Positions 15,446-23,938 of a stretch of 33,453 nt of DNA are shown here, piece by piece; position 1 is the first letter of the stretch, and each line of letters starts with the position of its first letter. Where the stretch lies: positions 1-33,453 of the forward strand of contig NZ_JBATXB010000068.1 in the NCBI RefSeq assembly GCF_049673005.1. Direction: 5' to 3'. Both the position numbers and the translations under genes were made by a program. The notes under the pieces are model-generated. The model saw only the letters and a program-made list of their open reading frames with translations. It was not told where the DNA came from and made no database searches. The stretch is from Carnobacterium_A sp049673005 (GTDB taxonomy: Bacteria > Bacillota > Bacilli > Lactobacillales > Carnobacteriaceae).

Positions 15446-15512
15446 TTATAAGTAGTAGATACGCTTAATCGTAACAATTAAGGCTTTAAGTCTAGAATTT
15501 GTTTATTTTGTT

Positions 15513-15521
15513 TGGTATAAT
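15513..15521 (+). promoter_or_regulatory. Extended -10 promoter of fba
   Basis: TGGTATAAT is a perfect extended -10 (TGnTATAAT) about 62 nt before the fba start; the -35 region is weak. The leader between it and the ribosome site TAAGGAGG is short. Confidence 0.65.
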
Positions 15522-15583
15522 ACAAATGTTGGTTAAGGGGAAACCTTGACAAATAAAACCTTTCCTTAAGGAGGAAAAAATAT

Positions 15584-16441
15584 ATGAGTCGTTTAGTTAG
15601 TATGACAGATATGTTAAATAAGGCATTAGAAGGTAAATATGCTGTAGGTCAATTCAACATCAACAACCTTGAGTGGACACAAGCAGTTTTAGAAGCGGCA
15701 CAAGCAGAAAACTCTCCAGTAATTCTAGGAGTATCTGAAGGCGCTGGAAAATACATGGGTGGCACACTAGTTGTTGCTGCAATGACTGAAGCTCTAATGG
15801 AAACAATGAACATTACTGTTCCTGTTGCATTACACTTAGACCATGGTTCTTCATTCGAAAGCTGTAAATCTGCTATTGATGCTGGTTTCTCTTCAGTAAT
15901 GATTGATAACTCAGCATACCCAATTGATGAAAATATTGCTGCAACTAAAAAAGTTGTTGAATATGCTCATTCAAAAGGTGCTTCTGTAGAAGCTGAAGTA
16001 GGAACAGTTGGCGGAACGGAAGATGGCGTTACTGGCGGAGTTCAATATGCTGATCCTCAAGAATGTCTACGTATGGTTAAAGAAGCAAACATTGATGCTT
16101 TAGCAGCAGCTTTAGGCTCTGTTCATGGCGACTACGAAGGTGAACCTGTTTTAGGATTTGACGAAATGAAAGAAATTTCTGACTTAACTCATGCTCCTTT
16201 AGTATTACATGGCGGATCTGGAATTCCTGAATTCCAAATCAAAAAAGCTATTGAAAATGGTCACTCTAAAATCAACGTGAACACTGAGTTGCAACAAGTT
16301 TGGACTGCAGGTGTTCGTGAAAAACTAGCTACTGACGATAAAGTTTACGATCCTCGTAAAGTTATTGCACCAGGTAAAGAAAGAATTGTTGCTACAGTTA
16401 AAACAACTATGCAACGTTTTGGTTCATCAAACAAAGCTTAA
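15584..16441 (+). CDS. fba: Class II fructose-1,6-bisphosphate aldolase
   Basis: This zinc-dependent glycolytic aldolase interconverts fructose-1,6-bisphosphate with dihydroxyacetone phosphate and glyceraldehyde-3-phosphate. At 285 residues it fits the shorter Gram-positive class IIB. Metal and substrate motifs are visible: VALHLDHGSSFESCKSAIDA, SVEAEVGTVGGTEDGVTGGV, AAALGSVHGDYEGEP, LVLHGGSGIPEFQIKKAI and KINVNTELQ. A perfect TAAGGAGG precedes the ATG. Codon use (AAC, GTT, CGT rich) suggests high expression. It is monocistronic with its own promoter and terminator, located between pyrG and murZ as in Bacillus. Confidence 0.96.
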   Translation: MSRLVSMTDMLNKALEGKYAVGQFNINNLEWTQAVLEAAQAENSPVILGVSEGAGKYMGGTLVVAAMTEALMETMNITVPVALHLDHGSSFESCKSAIDAGFSSVMIDNSAYPIDENIAATKKVVEYAHSKGASVEAEVGTVGGTEDGVTGGVQYADPQECLRMVKEANIDALAAALGSVHGDYEGEPVLGFDEMKEISDLTHAPLVLHGGSGIPEFQIKKAIENGHSKINVNTELQQVWTAGVREKLATDDKVYDPRKVIAPGKERIVATVKTTMQRFGSSNKA

Positions 16442-16468
16442 TTCAAATTTAAATGAACAAAAAAAAGG

Positions 16469-16502
16469 CGCCCACAATTATAATAATTGTGGGTGTTTTT
16501 TT
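16469..16502 (+). terminator. Terminator of fba
   Basis: A perfect 10-bp stem CCCACAATTA/TAATTGTGGG (16471-16480 with 16484-16493), three-base loop, then a T-run. Confidence 0.9.
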
Positions 16503-16893
16503 GTTCGTTTCAGCTGAAATAAATCTGTTTTCTAGACTATTTGCTTTATTACAAATATAATAAGAATTGTATATTAACCAATAGTATAGTACCATTAATC
16601 AGTGTTTAATAAAAAAACAATGTTGTACACTACTGTAGTAGCTTGTTTTAAGGATTTAAAAGTCAAAATAAGAAAATTTAAACTTTAATGTATGTATTAC
16701 AAATTGACTTTTCATCTATAGGATGACGAGTTTTAATTTTATAAAAAAATACTTTCTTGAATAATGATTAGAGATGGTTCATTAATATAAAAGTATTGCC
16801 TGTGCTGTACAGAGCATTGTGACGAAGATAATTTTAAAGTAATGGCTAATAAAAAAGAATAAATGGTTAAAATGATAAAAGTGAGGTAAAAAA
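16503..16893. other. Gene-free AT-rich interval upstream of murZ
   Basis: No open frame longer than about a dozen codons with a ribosome site is seen on either strand. I find no clear riboswitch or terminator. Short palindromic pieces (for example TGCTGTACAGAGCA near 16804) are below significance. A promoter for murZ must lie here; a loose candidate is TTGTGA with TAATGG 17 nt later near 16818-16846. Confidence 0.5.
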
Positions 16894-18171
16894 ATGAAAA
16901 AAATAGTTATTAATGGAGGAAAGAAGTTAAGTGGGACAGTTACAATCAATGGGGCTAAAAATAGTGCAGTTGCTTTGATCCCAGCTTCAATCCTTGCTGA
17001 TTCTCCAGTTACCTTAGAAGGAGTTCCAGATATCCAAGATGTTCATTCGTTAATTGAAATTTTAAATATTATGCATGTGAAAACTGATTTTGATGGTTCA
17101 ACCTTAATCATAGATCCGACTGAAATGATTTCTATTCCTATGCCTAGTGGTAAAATACAAAGTTTACGTGCATCATATTATTTTATGGGAGCATTATTAA
17201 CTAAATATGGACAAGGAGTTGTTGGCTTGCCAGGCGGCTGTTTTTTAGGGCCACGCCCAATAGACCAACATTTAAAAGGTTTTCGAGCATTAGGTGCAAC
17301 AGTTGAGAATGAATTAGGCGCGATGTATCTTAGAACGCCTGAAGAAGGGTTGAAAGGCAGTCGTATTTATCTAGATGTCGTTTCGATTGGAGCAACGCTT
17401 AATGTAATGCTCGCTGCTGTTAAAGCAAAAGGAACAACGATTATAGAAAATGCTGCTCGTGAACCCGAAATTATCGATGTAGCAACATTGCTAAATAATA
17501 TGGGTGCAAAAGTTCGTGGAGCAGGAACGGATATTCTTCGTATCGAAGGAGTCAAGGAACTTCATGGTTGCAGACACACTGTTATCCCAGATAGAATTGA
17601 GGCCGGAACCTATTTAGCTTTAGCTGGGGCAATTGGTACAGACATTACAGTACAAAATGTTATTGTGGAACACTTAGAAGGATTAGTAGCGAAAATGGAA
17701 GAAATGGGAATTCCTATGACCATCGACGAAGATAGTATTCGTGTGAAAGAAGCTCAACTCCCATTAAAACCAATTAACGTTAAGACGCTTCCTTATCCAG
17801 GTTTTGCAACTGACTTGCAACAACCTTTAACACCTTTGATACTAAAAACGGTAGGCGAATCAACAATTTTAGATACGATTTATGCTAAGCGAGTTAAGCA
17901 TATTCCGGAGCTAGTTCGAATGGGTGCAAAAGCGCGTGTAGAAGGAGATTTAATCTTACTAGAAGGTCCTTGCAAATTAAAAGGGGTAGAAGTTGAAGCT
18001 AGTGATTTGAGAGCAGGTGCTTGTTTAGTGATAGCGGGTTTGATGGCTGAAGGTACAACAACAATCACAGGTGTGGAAAATATTTTACGAGGCTACGATC
18101 ATATTATTGATAAATTGACTGATTTAGGTGCAGACGTTAAAATGATAGAAGTTGAAGATACTATAATATAG
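16894..18171 (+). CDS. murZ: UDP-N-acetylglucosamine 1-carboxyvinyltransferase (MurZ/MurA2)
   Basis: The first committed step of peptidoglycan synthesis transfers enolpyruvate from PEP to UDP-GlcNAc. The 425-residue protein has GAKNSAVALIPASILAD (Lys22-Asn23), the active-site loop GLPGGCFLGPRPIDQH with Cys116 (the fosfomycin target), and RIEAGTYLALAGA. Cys rather than Asp at 116 predicts fosfomycin sensitivity of this enzyme. Position beside rho matches B. subtilis murZ (murAB) rather than murAA. The start follows GTGAGG, and rho follows after 11 nt, so the two are probably co-transcribed. Confidence 0.93.
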   Translation: MKKIVINGGKKLSGTVTINGAKNSAVALIPASILADSPVTLEGVPDIQDVHSLIEILNIMHVKTDFDGSTLIIDPTEMISIPMPSGKIQSLRASYYFMGALLTKYGQGVVGLPGGCFLGPRPIDQHLKGFRALGATVENELGAMYLRTPEEGLKGSRIYLDVVSIGATLNVMLAAVKAKGTTIIENAAREPEIIDVATLLNNMGAKVRGAGTDILRIEGVKELHGCRHTVIPDRIEAGTYLALAGAIGTDITVQNVIVEHLEGLVAKMEEMGIPMTIDEDSIRVKEAQLPLKPINVKTLPYPGFATDLQQPLTPLILKTVGESTILDTIYAKRVKHIPELVRMGAKARVEGDLILLEGPCKLKGVEVEASDLRAGACLVIAGLMAEGTTTITGVENILRGYDHIIDKLTDLGADVKMIEVEDTII

Positions 18172-18182
18172 GAGCCTAGAAT

Positions 18183-19478
18183 ATGAGTGAAATATTAACA
18201 GTCGAACAACTAGAAGAAAAAACATTAAAAGAAATTTATGCTTATGCAAAAGAATTAAAAATTCCTTATTATAGTCAAATGAACAAGAAAGAATTAGCTT
18301 TAGCGGTAATAAGAGCACAAGAAGAAAAACAAGGCTTCTTTATTGCTGAAGGTGTATTAGACATTATGGCACAACAAGACTTTGGTTTTTTAAGACCAAT
18401 TAACTACACATCTAGCAAAGAAGATGTTTATATTTCCGCCTCACAAATTAAACGATTTGGATTGCGAAATGGAGATAAGGTAACTGGTAAAGCTAGGCCT
18501 CCAAAGCCGTCTGAGCGATATTATGGATTAATGCACGTTAGTAAAGTAAATGGCAGTGATCCCGAACAAGCTAAAGAGAGATCTCATTTTCCAGCATTAA
18601 CGCCACTTTATCCTGACCGTCAGATTAAACTAGAAACAGGACAATCTAATATTTCTGCTCGTATGATTGATATTGTGGCTCCAGTTGGATTTGGTCAGCG
18701 TGGTTTAATCGTTGCACCACCAAAAGCCGGGAAAACGACCTTGTTAAAAGAAATTGCAAACGGAATTGCTGAAAATTATCCTGAAGCTGAGCTAATTGTT
18801 TTGCTAATTGATGAGCGTCCAGAAGAAGTAACGGATATAGAACGTAGTGTGAAAGGTGAAGTTGTTTCGTCGACTTTTGATCAACAACCTCAAAACCACG
18901 TTCGTGTTGCTGAGCTAGTGTTAGAAAGAGCCATGCGTTTGGTGGAAGACAAACAAGATGTCATTATCTTAATGGATAGTATTACTCGTTTGGCACGTGC
19001 CTATAATTTGGTTATCCCTGCAAGTGGTAGGACATTAAGTGGTGGTATTGACCCCGCAGCTCTTTATCGACCGAAAAAGTTTTTTGGAGCAGCGAGAAAT
19101 ATCGAAGAAGGCGGTAGTTTAACTATACTAGCAACAGCTTTAGTTGAAACGGGTAGCCGTATGGATGATATTATTTATGAAGAGTTTAAAGGAACTGGGA
19201 ATTCAGAACTGCATTTATCAAGAGAGCTTTCAGAACGACGTATATATCCGGCTATTGATGTTAAAAAATCAAGTACGCGAAAAGAAGAATTGTTGTTAAA
19301 CCAAATTCATTTAGATGAGATTTGGAAGCTTCGTCACGCAATGATAAGCGATTCTCTAGAATTAACTGATCAATTTATTAAGGCTCTGCGTAATTCTGAA
19401 AACAATCAACAATTCTTTGAAAGTTTTTCAGAGAAAGCCTTTAGCCAAAAGAAGACTGGACGCAATTTGCGAAGATAA
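18183..19478 (+). CDS. rho: Transcription termination factor Rho
   Basis: Rho is a hexameric RNA-dependent ATPase that ends transcription. The 431-residue protein has an N-terminal Rho-N helical domain (EQLEEKTLKEIYAYAKELKI), the RNA-binding cold-shock-like domain with DFGFLRP and VYISASQIKRFGLRNGD, and the RecA-like ATPase: Walker A VAPPKAGKTTLLKE (residues 178-191), LIDERPEEVTDIERSVKGE, Walker B VIILMDSITRLARAYN and GGIDPAALYRPKKFFGAARN. There is no long insertion in the N-terminal domain. It starts 11 nt after murZ with a GGAGC site and is followed by rpmE2. Confidence 0.96.
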   Translation: MSEILTVEQLEEKTLKEIYAYAKELKIPYYSQMNKKELALAVIRAQEEKQGFFIAEGVLDIMAQQDFGFLRPINYTSSKEDVYISASQIKRFGLRNGDKVTGKARPPKPSERYYGLMHVSKVNGSDPEQAKERSHFPALTPLYPDRQIKLETGQSNISARMIDIVAPVGFGQRGLIVAPPKAGKTTLLKEIANGIAENYPEAELIVLLIDERPEEVTDIERSVKGEVVSSTFDQQPQNHVRVAELVLERAMRLVEDKQDVIILMDSITRLARAYNLVIPASGRTLSGGIDPAALYRPKKFFGAARNIEEGGSLTILATALVETGSRMDDIIYEEFKGTGNSELHLSRELSERRIYPAIDVKKSSTRKEELLLNQIHLDEIWKLRHAMISDSLELTDQFIKALRNSENNQQFFESFSEKAFSQKKTGRNLRR

Positions 19479-19508
19479 GTAATGGATGGCTAAATGTGTG
19501 AGAATAGA

Positions 19509-19537
19509 TTGCAATCCGACAATAGACGTGGTAACAT
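19509..19537 (+). promoter_or_regulatory. Candidate promoter of rpmE2
   Basis: TTGCAA (19509-19514) and TAACAT (19532-19537) are 17 nt apart in the 129-nt gap between rho and rpmE2. The match is moderate. Some L31 genes have autoregulatory leaders; I cannot confirm one here, although TAACA/TGTTA can form a short hairpin next to the -10. Confidence 0.35.
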
Positions 19538-19607
19538 TCTACTGTTAAATAAAAATAAAAAAGAACTCTGGTTCAGCAAATGTATCAGGGCAAAGGAGCG
19601 AGAGCAC

Positions 19608-19874
19608 ATGAAAAAAGAAATTCACCCAACTTATCAAGAAGTTGTATTCATGGATACTACTACAGGATTTAAGTTTTTATCAGGTTCTACAAAATATTCA
19701 AGCGAAACTGTTGAGTGGGAAGACGGCAACACTTACCCGTTAATCCGTGTTGAAACTACATCTGATTCACACCCATTCTATACTGGACGTCAAAAATTTA
19801 CACAAGCAGACGGACGTGTCGACCGTTTCAACAAAAAATACGGTTTGGCAGACGCAAACGCATCAGAAGAATAA
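19608..19874 (+). CDS. rpmE2: Type B 50S ribosomal protein L31
   Basis: The 88-residue protein MKKEIHPTYQEVVFMDT... is the zinc-independent L31 paralogue. It has no Cys at all, lacking the CxxC zinc motifs of RpmE, and carries the type B landmarks EWEDGNTYPLIRVETTSDSH after residue 35 and FYTGRQKFTQADGRVDRFN. Such copies replace zinc-containing L31 under zinc limitation in species that have both; many Lactobacillales have only this form. The start is set by AAAGGAG at 19592-19598; the upstream in-frame codons are not homologous. A terminator follows at once. Confidence 0.94.
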   Translation: MKKEIHPTYQEVVFMDTTTGFKFLSGSTKYSSETVEWEDGNTYPLIRVETTSDSHPFYTGRQKFTQADGRVDRFNKKYGLADANASEE

Positions 19875-19883
19875 GAATAACTA

Positions 19884-19912
19884 TGAAAGCTCTAATTTTA
19901 GAGCTTTTTTTT
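19884..19912 (+). terminator. Terminator of rpmE2
   Basis: Stem AAAGCTCTAA/TTAGAGCTTT followed by an eight-base T-run directly after rpmE2. Confidence 0.9.
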
Positions 19913-19993
19913 ATACCAAAAAACTCTCTATTGCGTGCTATTTTATAGTATATTTGATACGATGAACTAAAAGATAGGGAAGGTGTATCGTTG

Positions 19994-20548
19994 ATGTTGT
20001 GGATAATACTGGGTATAATTATAATCTTATTTCTAATTTTTTATGTTGTGACTTATAACAGCTTAGTCCGAGCAAGAATCTGGGTTAAAGAAGCTTGGAG
20101 TCAGATCGATGTACAATTAAAAAGACGCAATGATTTAATTCCCAATTTAGTAGAGACGGTAAAAGGATATGCAAAGCATGAACAAGAAACGTTTGAAAAA
20201 GTAATCCAAATGCGAAATCAATTGACTCAAGTGTCGTCTGAGAATCATGAAGAGCAAATCCAGCTATCTAATCAATTGTCAGATACATTAAAAACTATTT
20301 TTGCCTTAAGTGAAAGTTACCCGGATTTGAAAGCAAATCAAAATTTTATTCAGTTACAAGAAGAATTAACAGCGACAGAAAATAAAATTGCCTATGCTCG
20401 TCAGTTGTATAATTCTAGTGTGGCAACTTTTAATAGTAAGTTAGAATCTTTTCCGAGTAACATTGTAGCTAATATCCATAATTTTAAATCAGAAGCTTTA
20501 TTAGAAATTCCTTTAGAAGAGAAAAAAGTACCGAATATTTCTTTCTAA
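19994..20548 (+). CDS. lemA: LemA family membrane protein
   Basis: LemA proteins are small membrane-anchored helical-bundle proteins of unclear function, often next to the protease HtpX. The 184-residue protein has one N-terminal transmembrane helix (LWIILGIIIILFLIFYVVTY) and the signature SLVRARIWVKEAWSQIDVQL, then KRRNDLIPNLVETVKGYAKH. A TTG at 19991 directly precedes ATG 19994; spacing from GGAAGG favours the ATG. The downstream gene is htpX, separated by 133 nt including a bulged hairpin, so coupling may be partial. Confidence 0.92.
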   Translation: MLWIILGIIIILFLIFYVVTYNSLVRARIWVKEAWSQIDVQLKRRNDLIPNLVETVKGYAKHEQETFEKVIQMRNQLTQVSSENHEEQIQLSNQLSDTLKTIFALSESYPDLKANQNFIQLQEELTATENKIAYARQLYNSSVATFNSKLESFPSNIVANIHNFKSEALLEIPLEEKKVPNISF

Positions 20549-20570
20549 AAATAGAAAAAAATTAACAAGA

Positions 20571-20604
20571 ATGAGCCTACATGACTTACGTGTAAGTCGC
20601 TCAT
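20571..20604. promoter_or_regulatory. Bulged hairpin between lemA and htpX
   Basis: ATGAGC (20571-20576) pairs with GCTCAT (20599-20604), and inside it GACTTAC (20583-20589) pairs with GTAAGTC (20592-20598), leaving a six-base one-sided bulge CTACAT. No T-run follows on either strand, so it is not a standard terminator. It may be an RNA-processing site, partial attenuator or protein operator. Confidence 0.5.
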
Positions 20605-20681
20605 CTTTATGGGACTGTTGTATTTTCAACATTTTTTAGTTCATTTCATATATAGGAATAACGAAAGAGGGTAGATGGATA

Positions 20682-21569
20682 GTGCTTTTTGAACAAATTG
20701 AACAAAATAAGCGTAAAACGGTAGTGTTGATGCTTGTTTTTTTTCTTTTAGTTTTAGTCATTGGAGGAGCAGTGGGCTATTTGAATTTCAATAGTGCTAT
20801 TAATGGGATAGTCATTTCAGCGGTTATAGCGTTAGTTTATATGTTTACAATGATTTCTAACTCAACAAAAGTTGTGATGAAGTTGAATAAAGGGAAAGAA
20901 ATTATACAAAAACAAGATTACCCGCTCTTATGGAATGTTGTAGAAGAACTTTCATTAGTTGGTAAAGTTCCAAGGCCTAAAATTTACGTTATTGATGATA
21001 AGAGTCCCAATGCGTTCGCATCTGGTAATTCTCCGGACAAAGCATCTGTTGCTGTAACAACTGGTCTAATGGAAAGATTAAATCGTGAAGAAATTGAAGG
21101 CGTGATAGCTCACGAAATAGCTCATATTCGTAATTATGATATTCGCTTATCTACTATTGCTTTAGCCTTGACAGCTGTTGTCGCCTTGGTGGCTAATATT
21201 GGAACTCGAATGTTATGGTTTGGCGGCGCAAGAAGAAAAAATGATAAGGGTGATAATCATTCGCTTATTTTCTTTATCATTTCACTAGTCCTTATTATTC
21301 TTGCTCCAATAGCGGCTACATTGGCACAATTAGCTTTATCTAGAAATAGAGAATATTTAGCAGATGCCTCAGCGGTAGAGTTAACAAGGAATCCTCAAGG
21401 ATTAATTTCCGCATTAAAAAAAATTTCTGCCAGTCCTCCAATGGAGAAAGCAGATCCAACTAGTGCAGCTTTGTATATAGAAAATCCTTTTAAAAATAAA
21501 AATACTCAGACTCTTTTTTCAACGCATCCATCAACGGATTCAAGAATAAAAAGACTAAAAGAAATGTAA
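20682..21569 (+). CDS. htpX: Membrane zinc metalloprotease HtpX
   Basis: HtpX degrades damaged membrane proteins. This 295-residue M48 peptidase shows two N-terminal transmembrane segments (residues 14-33 and 40-60), the zinc site VIAHEIAHIRNYDIRL (HEIAH at 144-148), further hydrophobic helices at about 155-175 and 194-215, and the third zinc ligand in SRNREYLADASAVELT (Glu224). SPNAFASGNSP before the zinc site is typical. The GTG start is preceded by AGAGGG; no better start exists. Partner of the adjacent lemA in many Firmicutes. Confidence 0.94.
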   Translation: MLFEQIEQNKRKTVVLMLVFFLLVLVIGGAVGYLNFNSAINGIVISAVIALVYMFTMISNSTKVVMKLNKGKEIIQKQDYPLLWNVVEELSLVGKVPRPKIYVIDDKSPNAFASGNSPDKASVAVTTGLMERLNREEIEGVIAHEIAHIRNYDIRLSTIALALTAVVALVANIGTRMLWFGGARRKNDKGDNHSLIFFIISLVLIILAPIAATLAQLALSRNREYLADASAVELTRNPQGLISALKKISASPPMEKADPTSAALYIENPFKNKNTQTLFSTHPSTDSRIKRLKEM

Positions 21570-21707
21570 AAAAACGTTTGTTACCAGTCTGTCTTAATAG
21601 AGCGGTTACATTTCCGTGTTGTAATGCAATATTCACTAAATTGATACAGATAAAAAAGGGGAAACGTAGTACAATGAAGTGTAGAAAAAAATGAGGAGGG
21701 GTACCTA

Positions 21708-22484
21708 GTGATTTCGGATTATATTTATGTTCATCTAGACGGCGTAACAAATTCTGTTTTAAGTAAAGGGATTACGTTTAAAAGCTATGATGAAATCATA
21801 AAAAAAGTACCTGAAAACATTCTATTGCTGAATGCCTCGAAAGATATAGGAGAATTTGATCCACATACTGGTTTTCAAATGATTCGAGGGATTGAAAAAG
21901 TTCGCAATTATTTAGAGATGAATATAGATAAGAATTCTGGCCGCAATCTTAAGTGGATAGATTTTGAAAGTATTGAATTGTTGAGACAACTTACACCCGT
22001 AGAAGTTTCTGAATTGCTGTATCTTTCTCATGCGCACACCCACTTACACTCTCCTTTTTATTATAAATTACAAAATAATTTCATTTATTTATCAATGACT
22101 GACAATTTTAAAAAAATATATTTTCGTTACTTAGAGCAATTTTATTGGTTTCTAAGCGATAGTCTAACAAGATCATTAACGTTGAAATGTAATGAGAAGA
22201 AAAAATTTTATCAAAAAGAAACTGAAATTAAGCCTATTCCAAAAGAATTGATTAAAGAATTAATTCCTTTCTTAAGAGAAGGTGTCTTATTTTCGTTCAC
22301 TCAAATGCAAGAGCATAAGCATCAACAAATATGTGAAATACCAATCTTTTTAGTTGAAGATCGTCTGAGAGATGTTAATCAAATTTTTTCGAAAAAGGAT
22401 TTATTAGGTACTGTCTACTACGATAAAAATAATAGTGAGTGGTCATTTATAGAAGAAAATTTACTTCAACCACTTGAGGAGTGA
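21708..22484 (+). CDS. Unrecognised 258-residue protein with His-rich motif
   Basis: The start GTG 21708 follows a strong GAGGAGGGG, so this is a real gene, but I do not recognise a family. It has no signal peptide or membrane helix and should be cytoplasmic. The N-terminal part (SDYIYVHLDGVTNS, then NILLLNASKDIGEFDPHTG) looks alpha/beta, while the rest is helix-rich and aromatic (YFRYLEQFYWFLSDSL). A notable cluster SHAHTHLHSPF places His at 108, 110, 112 and 114, with more His in QEHKHQQIC. This could bind metal, but no known catalytic pattern is completed. It lies between htpX and ddl and ends in its own terminator. Confidence 0.75.
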   Translation: MISDYIYVHLDGVTNSVLSKGITFKSYDEIIKKVPENILLLNASKDIGEFDPHTGFQMIRGIEKVRNYLEMNIDKNSGRNLKWIDFESIELLRQLTPVEVSELLYLSHAHTHLHSPFYYKLQNNFIYLSMTDNFKKIYFRYLEQFYWFLSDSLTRSLTLKCNEKKKFYQKETEIKPIPKELIKELIPFLREGVLFSFTQMQEHKHQQICEIPIFLVEDRLRDVNQIFSKKDLLGTVYYDKNNSEWSFIEENLLQPLEE

Positions 22485-22518
22485 AAAGCCATATAAACAA
22501 GCGTTTAATGGCTTTTTT
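22484..22518 (+). terminator. Terminator after the 258-residue gene
   Basis: AAAAGCCAT pairs with ATGGCTTTT and inner TAAAC with GTTTA, giving a 14-bp stem with one bulged A and a T-run. It begins at the last base of the stop codon. Confidence 0.88.
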
Positions 22519-22657
22519 GTTTATAGTGAGTTAGTATATTGTTTTTTTGCTGAATAGCGTATCAATTTAATGATAGTAAGAATTTAAAAGGTTAAAACAG
22601 TGTGAATTTGTAAGGAAGTTCTGTCGGAAATGTTTGCTATTTTTATCAATAAAAATA

Positions 22658-22666
22658 TGATACAAT
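22658..22666 (+). promoter_or_regulatory. Extended -10 promoter of ddl-murF
   Basis: TGATACAAT fits an extended -10 element 68 nt before ddl; no convincing -35 lies at normal spacing. Confidence 0.5.
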
Positions 22667-22734
22667 AGCTTTTGAATTCAAGAGAACTCATGTTGGAATA
22701 AGAGAATAAAAGTTACAACTCGGAGGAAAACCAA

Positions 22735-23832
22735 ATGAAAATCTTTCTAATATACGGAGGAAAAAGTGCTGAACACGATATTTCAATACTAACAGCATTC
22801 TCTATTATCAAAGAAGTCTATTATGATTACTACGAAGTTCAACCAATTTACATTACAAGAGATGGAGAATGGATAAAAGGCGCAGTTGTCAATCAGCCAG
22901 AAACCATTCAATTTTCTGAAGCTTTACGCCTAATAAATTCAAAAGAAGTTTGTTTCTCTGTTGAAGAAGGAACAGCTTCTAAAGGGGTAACCATCAAACC
23001 GTCGGAATTGAAAGAGGAGAATGCTGTTATTTTTCCTGTACTTCATGGTCCGAATGGAGAAGATGGTACCGTTCAAGGGTTGTTTGAAGTTATCGGTATG
23101 CCGTATGTGGGAGCAGGCGTATTAGCCAGTGCGTGTGGAATGGATAAAATAACTAGTAAACAGCTTTTTCAACAAGCTGGTTTACCCCAAGTTCCTTACG
23201 TTCCTATTCGAAAAGGAGATTGGATAACGAATGCGGATGATGTATTTAATAAGTGTGAAGGTACGCTAGTCTATCCAATGTATGTGAAGCCGGCAAATCT
23301 TGGTTCGAGTGTTGGAATCAGTAAAGCTGAAACACGTGCAGAATTAGAAGAAGCGATTAATCTTGCCCTACAATACGATCGTCGCGTAGTCGTAGAACAG
23401 GGAATTGAAGCTAGAGAAATTGAAGTAGCTATTCTAGGGAATGATGATATTCATACATCTGTACCTGGAGAATTAATCAAAGAAAGTTCTTTTTATGATT
23501 TTGAAGCAAAGTATATTAATAACCAAGTTACGCTGCAAATACCTGCTCGTGTTTCAGAAGAAGTAGAAAAGAAATTGCGTTCTTATGCTGTTCGTGCATT
23601 TCAAGCAATTGATGGAACTGGTTTAAGCCGATGTGATTTCTTTGTCACTGGAAACGATGAAATTTTTATTAATGAACTAAATACGATGCCAGGATTTACT
23701 CAGTTTAGTATGTATCCGTTACTTTGGAAGCATACTGGGTTAAATTATGGAGATCTAGTTGAAGAGCTTATTCAATTAGCATTAAAAAGATTTGAAGAAT
23801 CTTTAAATTTTGAACAAACGGAACGGATTTAA
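22735..23832 (+). CDS. ddl: D-alanine--D-alanine ligase
   Basis: Ddl makes the D-Ala-D-Ala dipeptide for peptidoglycan precursors. This 365-residue ATP-grasp enzyme shows FLIYGGKSAEHDISILTA at the start, VFPVLHGPNGEDGTVQGLFE, YVGAGVLASACGMDKITSK, MYVKPANLGSSVGISKA and NELNTMPGFT at the C-terminus. The omega-loop reads SSFYDFEAKYINN: Lys-Tyr at the position corresponding to Y216 of E. coli DdlB is kept, which predicts D-Ala rather than D-lactate specificity and hence no intrinsic vancomycin resistance from this enzyme. The first Tyr of the usual YDYEAKY is Phe. The start follows GGAGG; murF follows after a hairpin. Confidence 0.95.
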   Translation: MKIFLIYGGKSAEHDISILTAFSIIKEVYYDYYEVQPIYITRDGEWIKGAVVNQPETIQFSEALRLINSKEVCFSVEEGTASKGVTIKPSELKEENAVIFPVLHGPNGEDGTVQGLFEVIGMPYVGAGVLASACGMDKITSKQLFQQAGLPQVPYVPIRKGDWITNADDVFNKCEGTLVYPMYVKPANLGSSVGISKAETRAELEEAINLALQYDRRVVVEQGIEAREIEVAILGNDDIHTSVPGELIKESSFYDFEAKYINNQVTLQIPARVSEEVEKKLRSYAVRAFQAIDGTGLSRCDFFVTGNDEIFINELNTMPGFTQFSMYPLLWKHTGLNYGDLVEELIQLALKRFEESLNFEQTERI

Positions 23833-23861
23833 CTCGAGTGAATAGTAGTTTTTATATTATG

Positions 23862-23898
23862 AAAAGTGGCAGGACAAATGTCCGTGCTGCTTTTTTTT
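23862..23898 (+). terminator. Imperfect hairpin with T-run between ddl and murF
   Basis: GGAC/GTCC (23872-23875 with 23880-23883) extends imperfectly into AAAAGTGGCA/TGCTGCTTTT and ends in eight T. It may be a leaky terminator that lowers murF relative to ddl. Confidence 0.65.
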
Positions 23899-23938
23899 AA
23901 AAAGGTAGGTTAAACCTAGAAAAGATGGAGGAAAAGGA

